Shown here in pieces: positions 51,890 through 64,000 of a stretch of 64,000 bases of DNA. Below the pieces are notes generated by a model. That model was not told the origin of the DNA and did no database searches. It worked only from the letters and a program-made list of their open reading frames with translations. Source of the DNA: Cucumis sativus (Eukaryota; Streptophyta; Magnoliopsida; Cucurbitales; Cucurbitaceae); assembly GCF_000004075.3 (NCBI RefSeq), contig NC_026655.2, positions 7,874,001 through 7,938,000 on the forward strand, in the 5' to 3' direction. The position numbers and the translations under genes were made by a program. The first letter of the stretch is position 1. Every line of letters begins with the position of its first letter.

Positions 51890-53887
51890 TCCTGTATATG
51901 GTCTAGACTCGTTAGATTGAAGATCATGAAGAGTTGGAGCAGGAGGATTCTAACTTAAAAAGGATTATTTCTACCTTGTGACATTAATTGAACACAGTTT
52001 TCTTTAAAATCATTAGGCAATTGATGACCGTATTAATTTGTTTATTAACCTATGGTTTAAATATTTGTTTCTCCTTCCCAGTTTTCAACGAAAACTGCTC
52101 CAATTGTTGTACAATAGTTAGAGCGGGCTGAACTGCAAAGTTAGGGTGTTATTTATTATGATAAATTTACATCTAAGTTCTAATATTTTTCAAATAAAAT
52201 AAAATCGATTTTTCATTGAATAACATGAAAACTGCATACTCTCAAGAGGCAGTTGTAAGTATGATAAAATATTACAAAATTAGCAGTTAAGGGCATGCAA
52301 AAACTAGAGCATAACCAATGCTATAAAGTTGGATCAGGTTAATATTATTAATTCAATTTCATTTTGGTGGATTGTGTTTTAAAGAAATAGGTTTAAAATT
52401 TTTAATTTTATATTTATGATGACATATTCAACATTTTAAAAAACTTATGGACTAGTGGGATATAAAATTAAAATTAAATGTTGTATGAGATTGACAATTC
52501 AATTTTACGTTTGATGATTCTTTCATTTAGAAAAGTCTTTTAACATGTCCAGTACTAAAGATTAGATATCAAGATATCAAATTCAAGTCTAAAAAGTTTT
52601 TTGACGTTATAGGGCATGCTGTACCATTGAAAGTTTAAAGAAAGTTCAAAGATCTATCAAATGTTAAAAAATATAGGTCTAATCCATTAGATACAATCAT
52701 AAAGAATAAAGCATTAAAGTTTAATAACTAAATTTATATCTAAATGTTACTAGGAGTATCTAGATTTTTTTAATCTACATCGACCAATCTCGAAAAAAAT
52801 AAAATTAACAAAATTTTCAAACTATTGTATTTTCTCAATCTTTTCGCAATGATCTGTTCTTTGTAACTTTGTTTTTATCTTTTAAGATTCAATTTGGAAA
52901 CTAGACAACAATATTCTAAAACAAACCAGTTAGAGTAACGAAAAAGTAGAGAAGACAAATTGTTGAGCCAATGTATTTCTTGCAAAAGAGTACACCAAGA
53001 TCTCACACAAAAGAAGGAAGAAACAACACCCAAATTGAGCACCATCGCCTAATTAAGCTTCCTTAAATATAGTATTAAGAAAATAGATTAATTATTAATA
53101 TTTAGTTTCAAATAGTCGGAGTATACACTCTACCCAACAACGGTATGATAATGCAAACGAGCAGAGCAAATACTTTTGAGACTAAAAGTAGCATTAACCT
53201 CAAAATTGAAATCCCATGAAACGCAAAATTGATTAGCTCCAACGTAACACAAATTAAGTTTAGTTATAGTATCATTACAGGGAATAAAAATCTCCTACTT
53301 TTGTACGAAATGATGCCACATATAAAGTTATAGCTATTTTTTTATAAAAATGATGCATACATTTAGTAAGCATGAGATGAATTACATAATCATAAAGGAT
53401 TGATATCTTCGAGATACATAACAAAGAAGCTAATGGAAAAAAAGACTGACATATAAAATAACATGTATAAGATCGTATGATGCTTGATGAGATTGACATC
53501 TATTTATTCTAAACAGTACCTTCCACTCTAAGACGAGAGTACAATAAATGAACAAGGTGCATTTAAATCTTCAATCTCAAAATGCATGCATGTCAATTAC
53601 CATACATTTATACATATTTGCTCTGCTCCACTCCCACCACTTGATCTCTTACATATAATTCATCAGAGAAGAACTCCCTAAAAGAATCTTGAAACTCTAA
53701 AGTAAGACATTGGGAAACATCTATCCAAATGTAGCTCTCTACACTAAAACTACAGGTAGTCTACAACTAAATTAATATAGGAAATTGAGAGCCTTAAATC
53801 GTGTATGTATGTATATTTTTTTCGGTTACAAACATCTTTGAAATATCTCTTTGTCAAGGCTTTTTAATTCCTTCAGAACAAACAACA
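51890..53887. other. Intergenic region between convergent DEAH9 and SPEAR genes
   Basis: Holds the 3' untranslated ends of both genes. The DEAH9 3' part probably extends to about 52100, where the AT content rises. No other gene, repeat family or RNA gene was recognised in the rest. Confidence 0.5.
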
Positions 53888-56800
53888 TTACAGCTTCAAA
53901 TTCAGATCGATGCCTTCAGCTTCGGCTTCGGCTTCGGATCCGGCTCCAGAGCTGATCATGCCAACTTCTCTGTTGCCCTTTGTGTTTGAGTTTGATTCAT
54001 ATAAGGAGGAGTTGAAGTTAAGTTTGTAGTAATCTGAGGGACATCCTCCTTCATCTCTATGCTGTGGAACCTCCATGGTTTCCTTTCAAAATAATTTCAC
54101 ACCTGTGAATTTTCTCTTTTGCCCTCTTCATACACACACACACACGCGTATATATTACCCTTAAATATATCACCTTTTCTTCTTGAGGAAAATCTTTATC
54201 CCTTCTTATTTTAGGTTTGAATGCTACTTTGTCCCTAACTTTCAATTTTGGTCCATTTTAGTGTTGTACTTTGAGAAAGTTGTATTTTATTTTCCTTAAC
54301 AATGATAGTATAGGAACATAAACGGTTACTTTTTAGAAGTACAATGACCAAGAATTCAAAATAAACATATATTTATCAAAATATACCAAAGCTAAAAGTA
54401 CAAGAGTCTTAAAATAAATTAATATTACGTATGGTTTGAAATTAATACTCCTAACAACTCATTCGTTTTAGAAAAACATAGAACTAGAAAGTAATCATAA
54501 AATTAGTTAAAGTAATGGTTCTAGAAAACAAAGGAATAAAATCCCAAATATTTTAAAAGGAAAAGAGTATAGGTATCTTAATGATTTTGATTTAAGTAAT
54601 TAATTAGGGATTAGTTTTTTTTAACAATTTTAGAAAATTAGTAATGATACCATTTATTCTAAGTTTAGAATTGAATTGATTTTTTTATATTTATTTTTGA
54701 TTTAATATAAAGATTAAAAAAATGAAAATTTTCCATATTATTACTATTTAAGAGATGGTAATTTTGTGGGTGCCTTTTGTAGGTATATTGAGTGTTTGTT
54801 TTTTTGTTGGATTTTAGACATTTTGGTATTGGATTAGACATTTGTTTTTGGTTTTGAGCATTTTTCTAGCTACCTGCTTTTGGAATATTTTGTTTGGTCA
54901 GACTTTTTTTTGGGTGATTTATTTGGAATTTTCTTTTAAAATTAAGATTTAAAATCGACTCGGGTAATTGCAATTATTACACCTTAAAATCGTCGATCTT
55001 CAATGATATAAAATTGAATCTCAAAACTTACTTTGTACCATTTATACAATTAGATGGTCAAATTTAACATAAGAGGCTCAAAGTTTGTAAATAAAAATTG
55101 AGGATATAATTACATATTATTAATATACGATTTGAAGTAATTTTTACAATATAATTTTCAGTAAATAAACTAAAAATTTATTGATTGCACTTAGTTCAAT
55201 ATGCATATGTTGAAAATAGGTAGAAAATTGTTTTTTCTATGAAGAGAAGAAAAAAAAGAGAGTATATTTTGAGAATGATGGTTGATTATTATAGGAATTT
55301 TAAAGAAAAGTCTTGAAGAAGTATGAAGATGAAAATTTAGAGATATTTACTTGGGGGAGATGGAAAATATTGAAGGTTGGAATTTCATTTGGAGCTGAGG
55401 AAGATGAAGATCCTAATGCCATCAAATTGCTTTCTTGATCTCCTAATTGATACCTTCCACTTCTTTTTGTGTTACTCATCCTTGATTGGCCTCCTAAACC
55501 CCTTTTTGTACCTCTACATTTTGTAACACAATAACAATACCAAAATTAATTATAATCAAAATAATAATAGTAAACAATTATCATATGGATAATGAGTGAC
55601 AATAACGTGAAGAACATAACGACCTTAACTAGTTTAGACATTCAAGATTATTGAAGAGAAGATGTTAGAACTTCTCTTACGTGTTGGTGAACTAAAAACT
55701 CATTTTGTTATATTAATCTATATTTGAATTTATACGATTTTTAGAGATTTTAATAAAGTGAAACTTACTCATTTTCAAATTTCATTTTCTTAATACATGT
55801 AAAATTGAACCAAAGTTGATATCTATAACTTAAAACATTATATTAGCTCAACTACACTAATCTTCTTATAAAAAAACCCAAATTTACATTTTTTTTAAAT
55901 TTTCTAAATTATATATACACACATACAAAATGATTTTTGAGTTCTAAATCAACATTTTTAAAGACTAAAGAAACAATAATTTTAAGACCTCCAAAAACGG
56001 GGATATATTTTGTATAAAGATTTGGTTGATAATAATCTAGCCTGTCCTATTTAACACTTATGTTTATTGCACATAATAATCCACTTTCTAAAAATTGTTA
56101 AACCAAATCTTAAAACCAACAAAAAATAAAAAAAACAAAAAAACTTCAATTAAAATGAAAGAAAAAAGGAAATATTGTAATGAAGAAATATAAAAAGAAA
56201 AGAAGAAGAATACCTGAAGTTTGAATGAAAATGAAATGGAGAGCAATTAGTTTCCATGGAAGAAGAAGAAGATGAAGATGAATCTTTGGTTCCCATAATA
56301 TTGTTTTCAACTCTCATCTTCTCTATGATATTATTGTTATTATTATTATTTGCTTCCTCCCTGTGGCTTTCTTCCAAAAAGGGTATCACCCTCTTTGCAT
56401 TCACCATCTGTCAATTTACACTATTAATTCAAACTTTTGCTTTAATAATAATAATATCCCATCAAAATCATACAAATCAGTTTTATTATTTTCTTCTATT
56501 TTAATATAGCTCAAACTCCTTTTTCTTTTTTTCAAAAAATTACAGACATCAATAGATTATTTTCTCTCTGAAATTTAAGTTTTTTAAATATTTCCTTTAA
56601 CTAATTTAAAATGTACGAAATATAATTTTAACTGTGAATCTTAACATATTATACTTCTTCTAATTCATTTAAATTAATTAGTATAACTAAAAATATAAAT
56701 TAAACTTTGAAATTTAGATATCTAAAGTTAGAACAAACGTCAAAATTTTAGGAAGGTAAAATTTTAAAACTTAAGAAACTAAGGCTAAAATTTAGGGAGA

Positions 56801-57648
56801 AATGGATAGTATTCCATTTTTATAAAAAAGTAAATTAAAAATTATGTTGTAACATTTTTAAATTTTAAGAATGGAAATAAAATTATCCTTATTCGAAAAA
56901 TAAAAAGTAAGGAGAAGTAATTTGCCTTTTCTTCTTCCTCCGGCGAGTTCCAAATGTTGTTGAAATCCGTAGATATTTGGCTTGAAGGGTGCTCTATTTC
57001 ACGAAAATGTCTCCCCGCCGACGATGACGTCGCTGACGGACACGATGATCCAGATCCTTGATTAACATTCACCTGACAAAGTTTTATTAATCAAATTTCC
57101 ATACACTTCTTTATTTTAAAATCCCTAAAGAGAATATATATATATATATATATAAGATCTCATCTCGATCCTCGTCTCACCATCGGATTATAATATTGGT
57201 CAGGATTGAAGGACGAAGCAGAGTATTGAAAACTCGGGAGAAAATACGGAGCCAAATTCAGCTGTGACTCCGACATTCGTGTCGTCGGAAACAAGGGTTT
57301 TTCGGTAACGACCGTTGGCAGATAAGGCGGGGGAATAAATTCAAGAGTTGGAAACAACGGAAGATTATTCGACCAAGCAACATAGTCACGCGGGAGCGGC
57401 GGCGGCGACGGCGTCATTATCTGAACAAGCGGCGGAGGCGGAGGCGGTGGCGGAGGCCGTGGAGGGTTTAATGACAAGGGATGAGTAGTAGTAGTAGCAG
57501 CAGTAGAAGTAGAATTAGTGTGGGGCGAAGAAGTGTGTTGATGATCAGTGGCGGCACCGCTTTCTTGCTCCTTGAGGATCTTCTCAAGCTCGGCAACGCC
57601 AGGTCCTCTCCGGGGAATACGCTGTCGTTTGGCTTGAGTTTTCCTCAT
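53888..57648 (-). CDS. SPEAR-family (SPL/NZZ-like) EAR-motif transcriptional adaptor
   Basis: Five minus-strand exons join in phase to 388 residues: 57648-57181, 57072-56926, 56407-56214, 55513-55351 and 54082-53888. Residues 7-29 (KRQRIPRRGPGVAELEKI, then a Lys/Glu/Gln-rich end) form the SPL motif that defines the family. The last six residues, DLNLKL at 383-388, are a classic EAR repression motif placed at the extreme C terminus, as in SPL/NZZ and TIE1. Between them lie a nine-residue proline run, poly-Asn and poly-Ser tracts, an SNTKRSGRYQ basic patch and a Glu-Ala repeat. By family knowledge these nuclear adaptors bring TOPLESS co-repressors to TCP and other factors in reproductive and leaf development. 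Which paralogue this is cannot be told. Intron 2 needs a GC donor. The acceptor of exon 5 is weak and was chosen to avoid an in-frame stop. Confidence 0.85.
56408..56925 (-). other. Probable GC-AG intron (SPEAR intron 2)
   Basis: On the minus strand exon 2 ends in a Glu-rich run closing with AAG, and the next bases are GCAAAT. There is no usable GT for tens of bases on either side. The acceptor GACAG before ATGGTGAATGC keeps phase 0. This is less certain than the DEAH9 case because the donor context is weaker and the protein is poorly conserved here. Confidence 0.6.
57134..57154 (+). repeat. (TA)n microsatellite in SPEAR intron 1
   Basis: About ten TA units fill part of the 108-bp first intron. 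Length changes here would alter a short intron between two conserved splice sites. Confidence 0.75.
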
Positions 57649-57906
57649 CTCCTATCTCTCACATTATACTCTAATAACTAACCCATTGGAAAGAAAAGAA
57701 AAAAAATAATAATTAGACAGAGGAATAAAACGAAATTAGAGGGGGGGTTTGTTTATATAATTTGATAATAAATCCAAAAAGATTTGAGAAATTGAGGTGG
57801 GAGATCGAGGGGGGGAAAAATTAATGAAGAAGAATCTACAATTTCCAAATAAATTAGAGAGAAAAAAAATCTGCAAAAAAGAGCGATGAAAATTAAAAGT
57901 TCAAAA

Positions 57907-57941
<35 letters not shown>
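57907..57941 (+). repeat. (GA)n microsatellite in the SPEAR leader
   Basis: About seventeen GA units some 260 bases upstream of the SPEAR start codon. On the coding strand it is a CT tract, as is common in plant 5' leaders and as a binding site for GAGA-binding (BPC) proteins. The regulatory role is inference. Confidence 0.8.
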
Positions 57942-60900
57942 ATTAAATTGGTCACCATTTTGTTTTCGTTGAAAGTAATTTTGAGAAAAGCACTGAAATT
58001 GAGGGGTTTATGTGAATCTTCTTCCTCGGGTCTATCGCTAACTTTGTTTCTCTATGCAATACCTTGATTTCTTTTGTTTTATGATTTTGAAAGTTGAGAG
58101 AGAAGGAAGAGAAAGAGATCAGAAGAAGCATTAAAGAAGGAGCTGAGGCTGAGGCATCTGTTTCTTCCCCACACTGAGACTTCAAATCTCAGAAAATCTT
58201 TGCCATTTTTATTAATTTTACAACTTTTCTACTTTATTTATTAATTTTCTCAATGCCTTGTTATTGCATGGAAATAGTTAAGGACTAGGTCTCTTGGTCC
58301 CCTTTTCCCATTTTCATCTTTTCTTTTTCATATTTACCTGCCCACACACACTACCCTCTTACATCTTATATATTGCTTGCTAACACTTTTTTATTCCTTT
58401 TATTCTCATCTTCATACATTCAATATCTTTAATTTTAGTTTATATACTTTTCAATCTTTTAAAGTATATCAACTAAAAGTGTATGAATGTGTCCAAAGGA
58501 GTGGTATGTATATGCTAATTAGTGGATACTTAAGTTTACTAATTTATGTTACTCACACCTTGTTGTAACTTGTAATACTAATTTATCTTTTTTTCAACAC
58601 AAAGTTCATGCAGAATATGAAATTACAAAACCCCCAGAAATCTGAAACCAAATCACTCTCTAGAGAAGGAGCTGGGAAAAGCATAAAAGTTGGAAAGACA
58701 TCTTTTCAAACTTCAAAGAGGCCTCAAAGAAGAAGATATTAAAAGATGCTAACTTATTAGCAATTTTGCTTCCCTTCTATGTCTGCATTTACTATATGAG
58801 AGTGAGAAATGTTGCAAAAATAAGTTTAATTTGGCTCAATTGAAAAGTATGATATATAAGACTTAGCTAGGATCTCTTTAAATTGAACCAAGTTATTTTG
58901 AATTATCATATACACATCAATTTTTAAATAGTTTTATTTTCAAAATTAAATAAGTAAAATGTTAAACCAATCACATCCTTAATTTATACTAAACTTCTAT
59001 ATATATGTATGATGATTGAAGCGAACCTTAATTTAATAAAATTTGAGATATATTACACCTCCTATCTTTTTTTAAAGATATAAAGACATAAAAAAACTAG
59101 CTAATACACACAAATTATTTAAAAATGAAAATTGAAAGTTTAAAACTTAGTTTCTATTATTCTATTAAATAAAACTGATACTTACAAATTTTGATAATAA
59201 ATTAGATTTGATAAAATATTGTAAATAATCTAATGTTTTTATATATGGAACTTTTTTTTTTTTTTTTTTTTGAGGAAAAATATATGGAAGTTATCAGCAA
59301 CTAGTGTGGCCAGCTAAATTAATATAGTCCAAAAATCCAAAGAGTTAGTATTGTTTCATATATAGACAACTGAAATATTCTCAATGATAAATGGTGATTT
59401 GGATTAATGAGTTAATTAATATTATTATAAGTAAAAGTATGAGAATAATGACAGCTGAAAAATCATAATAAGTAATTCAAAATTTATCTAAATATTTGGC
59501 TATGAATTAAAAAAATTAAAATACTAGGTTACTCAAATTATGATATATGAGTCATATGGATTATTTAAGGTAACGAGTCATATGGATTAATATTACTGAT
59601 TAGGAAAAATATATGGTTTTCTTCAGTTTAAGGTAAAAGCTTAAATCAAAACAATCTTTTTTAAGGATTCACTTTAGAACATAAACTTAAATTGAAATTG
59701 GGTAAGATGTATATTATTATACAAAACTTATGAATTAACGTTAAAAAAGATTTAACAGTAAAAAACATAAAAAAAATTTAAGGAGACTTAATTAAGTTTT
59801 GTTAAGAAAAAAAAAAAAAGGTGTGAAGGTGAAAAATTAAAAGTTTACCTACCGAACAGCTTAACTATTCTTTTACAAAAATAAGAGGATTTTCACAAAT
59901 CACACGTATTAGTACTATTGATGCGATTGAGAATCGAAATCAAACTTATTAGCTTAATGAGTATAGGTTGTGAGTTTATTTTATATTGTTATGATTCATT
60001 TGTGTTATTGCAATTGCAAGCGAATATTCAAACGAGAGATGAGTATTGCATGATTGAGTATACTCATTCCAACCCTAACGTTTCTGCCCTAATGTACCCA
60101 AAGTTACTTGCACTTTTAGTTAGGAGCATTTGGCATGAGCAATTGGCCAATTTGGTTTCATATGCTTGTCTTACCTTCAACTTTAAGAAAAAAAAATATT
60201 TGTATGTGTTGATTGAATAATGTAGTTTGTCACATATATCATTGACGTACTTTTTTAAAGAAAGAGTATACTAATTATTAATCTAACTTCATGTAGTCAT
60301 CACACCTAGTCCATTTGTATTTCATGTGACATGTTCATCCAAATACACAACAATGGTGGATGTAGTTTTTCTTTGTACCTACTACCAATCTTAGCTTAAA
60401 TTTGTTCATATATATAACAAACCTATAAATATTTCATTTGATATTAATTAGATTAACACCCACACACATGAACACAAATGTTATATGTTTTATGGGTGTT
60501 GGGTTTGTTTAAAAGAATGAAATATCTACTGATCATTTAAATAGTTTTTGAAACATAATTTAAATAGATTTAACCAAAACAATTTAAATAAAAATGACTT
60601 TTTGTTTTTTGTGTGCTTTTCTCTTCCATGAGTAGATTATTAAAAAAGAATTTGAAAAACATTTTTTTGAAACAAATTCTTAATTGGTTATTCAATACAT
60701 TTTTCAACTTAATAAACACATGCAATGGCATATATGCCCTTTGGATCGTCAATAATATAATGAATGATTAGTGTAAAAAAAAAATAGTATATTCCCCATA
60801 ACTTAATACTATCAGTCTTAACTAAGGAAGGGCACACAGAGACCTTAATTTCTAATACTTTTGGCCATTGATCCCCACTATTTTCTCAAATTAAGCCTTC

Positions 60901-61174
60901 AAATTAAAAAACCCAACCAACCAAATTAATTACATCCCTAATAGATTGTATTTAAATTTGATGAAATAAAATCTAATAAATAGTGTACATATATATATCC
61001 ATTAATTTGGAATCAGAAACATGAGATCATAAAATATTTAGAAAAAAGAAAACAAATCTTGAGAGAGCTATATATTACCATAAATTTATGATGAATGAGT
61101 AAGGGCCATGTTGATGTAAATGTAGGGAAGCAAACTCCATAAGGCAACCAAATGATCTACCCATAAAAGATGCA

Positions 61175-61176
61175 AT

Positions 61177-61223
<47 letters not shown>
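61175..61223 (+). repeat. Long (TA)n microsatellite
   Basis: About 49 bases of nearly pure TA, the longest simple repeat in the window and able to extrude as a cruciform. It is in intergenic DNA with no gene nearby. Confidence 0.85.
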
Positions 61224-61227
<4 letters not shown>

Positions 61228-63342
61228 AGAGAAGAAATTTCAAAGTTTGATAGTTTTTATTTTCTTTTATTTAGTGTAACACCAAATCTTTCTATAAAAA
61301 TCAATGTCAGATTCTTTAGGTGAGTTGGTGGGGCTTCCCAATTATATTACTCTCTCATCTCTTCTAACCTAGTCTTCGCCCAATTGCTTCAAAGCACCAA
61401 AAATGGCTTCACATGGCCTATGAGAGACATACAATCTTATCTAATCATCAACAGAATCACACATACAACCATCTTCTTTTTCAAACCTCTTTTTTTGACT
61501 ACTTTCAAATATGGATCTCAATTCCTAATTACTAGTTCTCATCTCATACATCAAAATTAGTCTCATTCAAGTTACTTTTAGGTATTTCTTAGTTTGAATA
61601 CCGTTTTTTTAATATTATTTTTTTAAAATATCATTCTGATGTAAAGTGGGATATTTAAGACGACCCACATATAAAACTTGAAAACACTATTGTATTTCAT
61701 GGTTTTAGTATGTGTTTGACACAAAATTTAGAAACCAAAAGTTTAAATTTAAATAATTGTTTTAAATGTGTTTAATAATATATTTTTAAATCTTAAAACT
61801 AATTTTTCGAACTAGTTAGCCATTAACCATTATTGGAATTACGTTAGAAAGAAAGAACACTTGCAAATATAACACAATTAAACTCAAGGTATTAGTAGAT
61901 ATAAAGTTTAAATCCACCTCTCCAACCTTATGAACTAAATGAATAGAAATCTATTTTACTATATTTTACTATATTTTTAATTCTAGATAAAATTTGATTG
62001 TAAGATTATTTTTTAAAAAAATTTATATTCCATTACGTCATGCAAATTTTAGTTTCTAATAAAGATGAATTGAGCATGATTTTTGATATCTTTATTCAAT
62101 CTAATTTCACATTTTAAAATTTAAAATTAAACCAAAAACAGTTTTTAAAAATAGAATTTACCTCTTCTCTCAAAACACATTAAATCCAAAAACATAAAAC
62201 AAAATCAACTAAACACATGGTATCTTGAAGTATTTACCTTTTTAATTAAAGTTAATACATATAAGGAAGGGAAGGGATTAGTATTCGAATCTGATATGTT
62301 ATTTACAAAAAAGTTATGGTTGGGATCTTAATCTTTAAATTCATGTTATTGAATGTCGAATCCTAAACAAATCCTCAAGTTCTCTGAATACTTATATGGG
62401 TTTATTTTATTTTATTAGATCACACAGCTGGATGTGGTCTTAATTAATATAAGTTATATTATAATGATTTATTATTGCTTTTAGAGAATCATAGAGAATC
62501 CAAATCCTATATGATTTTGTGACATATAAAGTTATAAATAACCCAACAGATTTTCTTAAATTTACTGGCAAATCAAAACATTGTATCATATTTAGATATT
62601 AAATAACTTGTAATACACAGCTGGTTCATCACAAGTTTAATTAGAAAACTCAAACCGTTTTTCTTTTTCTTTTTCTTTTTTTATTAAGCTGAAAATCGTG
62701 GAGACATTAAACATAGAGGGAAAAGCAGGCAAGAAAAGTATATATTTAATATTTAATAACTTAATTATTCATTTATTTATTAAAATAGTGGAATTTGTCT
62801 CATTTTCTAGAAATTGTTTTCGGAATAGGAAATATTAGTATATATTTAGAAATGGTAAATATAGATATATGTTATTTTTTCTTAATGAAAAATTTATCTT
62901 AATAAAGTAACTGAGAGGGGGAGAATTTTATGTATTTTTATACTTATTATTATTAGTCTTTATGCTTATAAAAGAAGTCATAATTTTTCTAAAGAAATCA
63001 ATAGTTATTGGAATAATATTTTCTTATTATCGTAAACCCATTTCTCCCTTATTGTTGTACAGACTACAGAGTAATTAGTATATATAATATTAGCTAAAAA
63101 TGGACATATACTTTATGACTTGGTCTCATATAATAATGTATAATAAAGTCGACACAGTTTCTTAAATAGGTAAAAGTATGTAAATAATAGTATACAAAAA
63201 TAAGTTTATGAATTATGCTTTCTGAATTTTGAAGTGTTGGATATTTTATCATTCTGACATTTTTGCATAATTGAGCCATTGAAATATATGTATTACTTAA
63301 AATTGAATTAATTAAATTAAATGAAGCAAAGTTTCATCAACC

Positions 63343-63416
63343 GGTCCCGTAGCTCAGTTGGTTAGAGCGCTGGTCTTATGAGCCGGAGGTCGCGAGTTCG
63401 AGCCTCGCCGGGACCA
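63343..63416 (+). tRNA. tRNA-Ile (anticodon UAU)
   Basis: Seventy-four bases fold as a complete cloverleaf. The acceptor stem GGTCCCG pairs fully with CGGGACC and has discriminator A. The D stem is GCTC/GAGC. The anticodon stem CTGGT/GCCGG includes two G-U pairs. The T arm is GCGAG-TTCGAGC-CTCGC. The seven-base anticodon loop CTTATGA places TAT at 63377-63379, reading the isoleucine codon AUA. There is no intron. Upstream, CAA at 63338-63340 is the usual plant tRNA start motif, in AT-rich DNA; T runs follow. Position 37 is G, although tRNAs reading codons that begin with A normally have A there. Confidence 0.93.
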
Positions 63417-63417
63417 G

Positions 63418-63432
63418 TTTTGTATATTTTTT
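63418..63432 (+). terminator. Pol III terminator of the tRNA gene
   Basis: TTTT begins one base after the discriminator base (63418-63421), and a back-up run of six T residues follows at 63427-63432. This is the standard pol III stop signal. Confidence 0.8.
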
Positions 63433-64000
63433 CATTCCTCTTTTCTCTAACTGATGCAAAGGTTTGTTTGGACTATTAACGGGTGTGAGTATTAAGAGGT
63501 AGCATGTAAAGTGTAGGGGGGGTTTTGGAGTGTGAGAATATGAAAGAGCAATGGAATATATGAGGGGGGTGGGTGGTCCAAACTCCAAAGCAGGCAACCA
63601 AAGGAAAAAAGAATCTGTTATATGTGAAAATAGTGGTGAATAATTGACCTAGAATTTTAAGAATTGAAGCAGAGATCATATGGAGTAGGAGTTGTGAGAG
63701 TGAGTGAGTGAGAGAGAGAGAGAGAGAGAGAGGGGCCACACACACACATCTCCTTCATCACCTGTGGGTTTGACTGAAACTTGCAGTTTTAAGAGTATTA
63801 TACACAAAGAAATAAACATAACCAGATTGAGAAACTGACACCTTTGTAACCAACCAACCAAAGAAAAAGAGAAAAAAAGTTGCTGCTACTGCCTTATATG
63901 CATATCCCCCACAATCACCATCATCATCCACACACTACTTATAACTATTTGGGTCATGTGATTTCTTTTCTTTTTAATTTCTTTTTCTTTTTTTCTCCTT
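63433..64000. other. Right end of window, no gene recognised
   Basis: G-rich plus strand at 63475-63600, a (GA)n tract at 63710-63733 with a short CA run after it, then pyrimidine-rich DNA to the end. The GA/CT and C-rich character could be the leader of a gene lying beyond the window, but no coding sequence is visible. Confidence 0.4.

Larger units (their letters stand above)
57649..63342. other. Intergenic region, SPEAR promoter side to tRNA gene
   Basis: The first 550 bases are pyrimidine/purine-rich leader and promoter of SPEAR. The remaining 5 kb is AT-rich with short chance frames only; a 100-codon plus-strand frame at 59918-60220 shows no domain. A T20 run sits near 59252-59271 and an A13 run near 59806. 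No RNA gene or transposon ends were recognised. Confidence 0.45.

Noticed and set aside
59918..60220. 100-codon plus-strand ORF
   Set aside because: No domain, no splice-linked exons and AT-rich codon use; treated as chance.

Overview
The window is plant nuclear DNA. It is AT-rich, its genes are split by many GT-AG introns, and its proteins belong to land-plant families (NAC, GDSL lipase, SNI1, class III peroxidase, SPEAR). A eudicot is very likely. A cucurbit such as Cucumis is my guess from overall character only and is low confidence. Six protein-coding genes and one tRNA gene could be reconstructed by hand with consistent splice phases, alongside several recognisable transposable-element insertions.

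Layout, left to right. 1-4047: upstream DNA and probable leader of a NAC transcription-factor gene (4048-7402, +, 3 exons, SND2/NAC073 type). 7403-13154: AT-rich intergenic DNA with no gene seen. 13155-18293 (+): secreted GDSL esterase/lipase, 4 exons. 18294-20518: intergenic, with a probable copia-type solo LTR on the minus strand. 20519-24684 (+): SNI1, a subunit of the SMC5/6 DNA-repair complex and regulator of systemic acquired resistance, about 15 exons, whose 3' end runs into retroelement sequence. 24632-25140: LINE-like 3' end plus a tRNA-derived SINE. 26811-27935 (-): D-aminoacyl-tRNA deacylase, 7 exons, convergent with SNI1. 28718-31462 (-): class III peroxidase, 3 exons. 31463-37652: intergenic, with a hAT-like MITE at 36711-37292. 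37653-51889 (+): DEAH9/DHX35-type spliceosomal RNA helicase, 23 exons, 696 codons; two antisense LINE remnants and a SINE lie in its introns. 53888-57648 (-): SPEAR-family transcriptional adaptor ending in an EAR repression motif, 5 exons. 57649-63342: intergenic. 63343-63416 (+): tRNA-Ile(UAU).

The genes do not form a pathway; this is ordinary euchromatic plant gene space. The notable items are two non-canonical GC-AG introns, a SINE with an intact 14-bp target-site duplication and an internal 72-bp tandem duplication that doubles its B box, a 582-bp MITE with 8-bp flanking repeats, a tRNA-Ile(UAU) with G rather than A at position 37, and the retroelement-derived tail of SNI1. I found no undescribed multi-gene system, CRISPR array or operon. 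All exon boundaries were inferred by eye from reading frame, splice consensus and remembered family sequence; none was checked by alignment.
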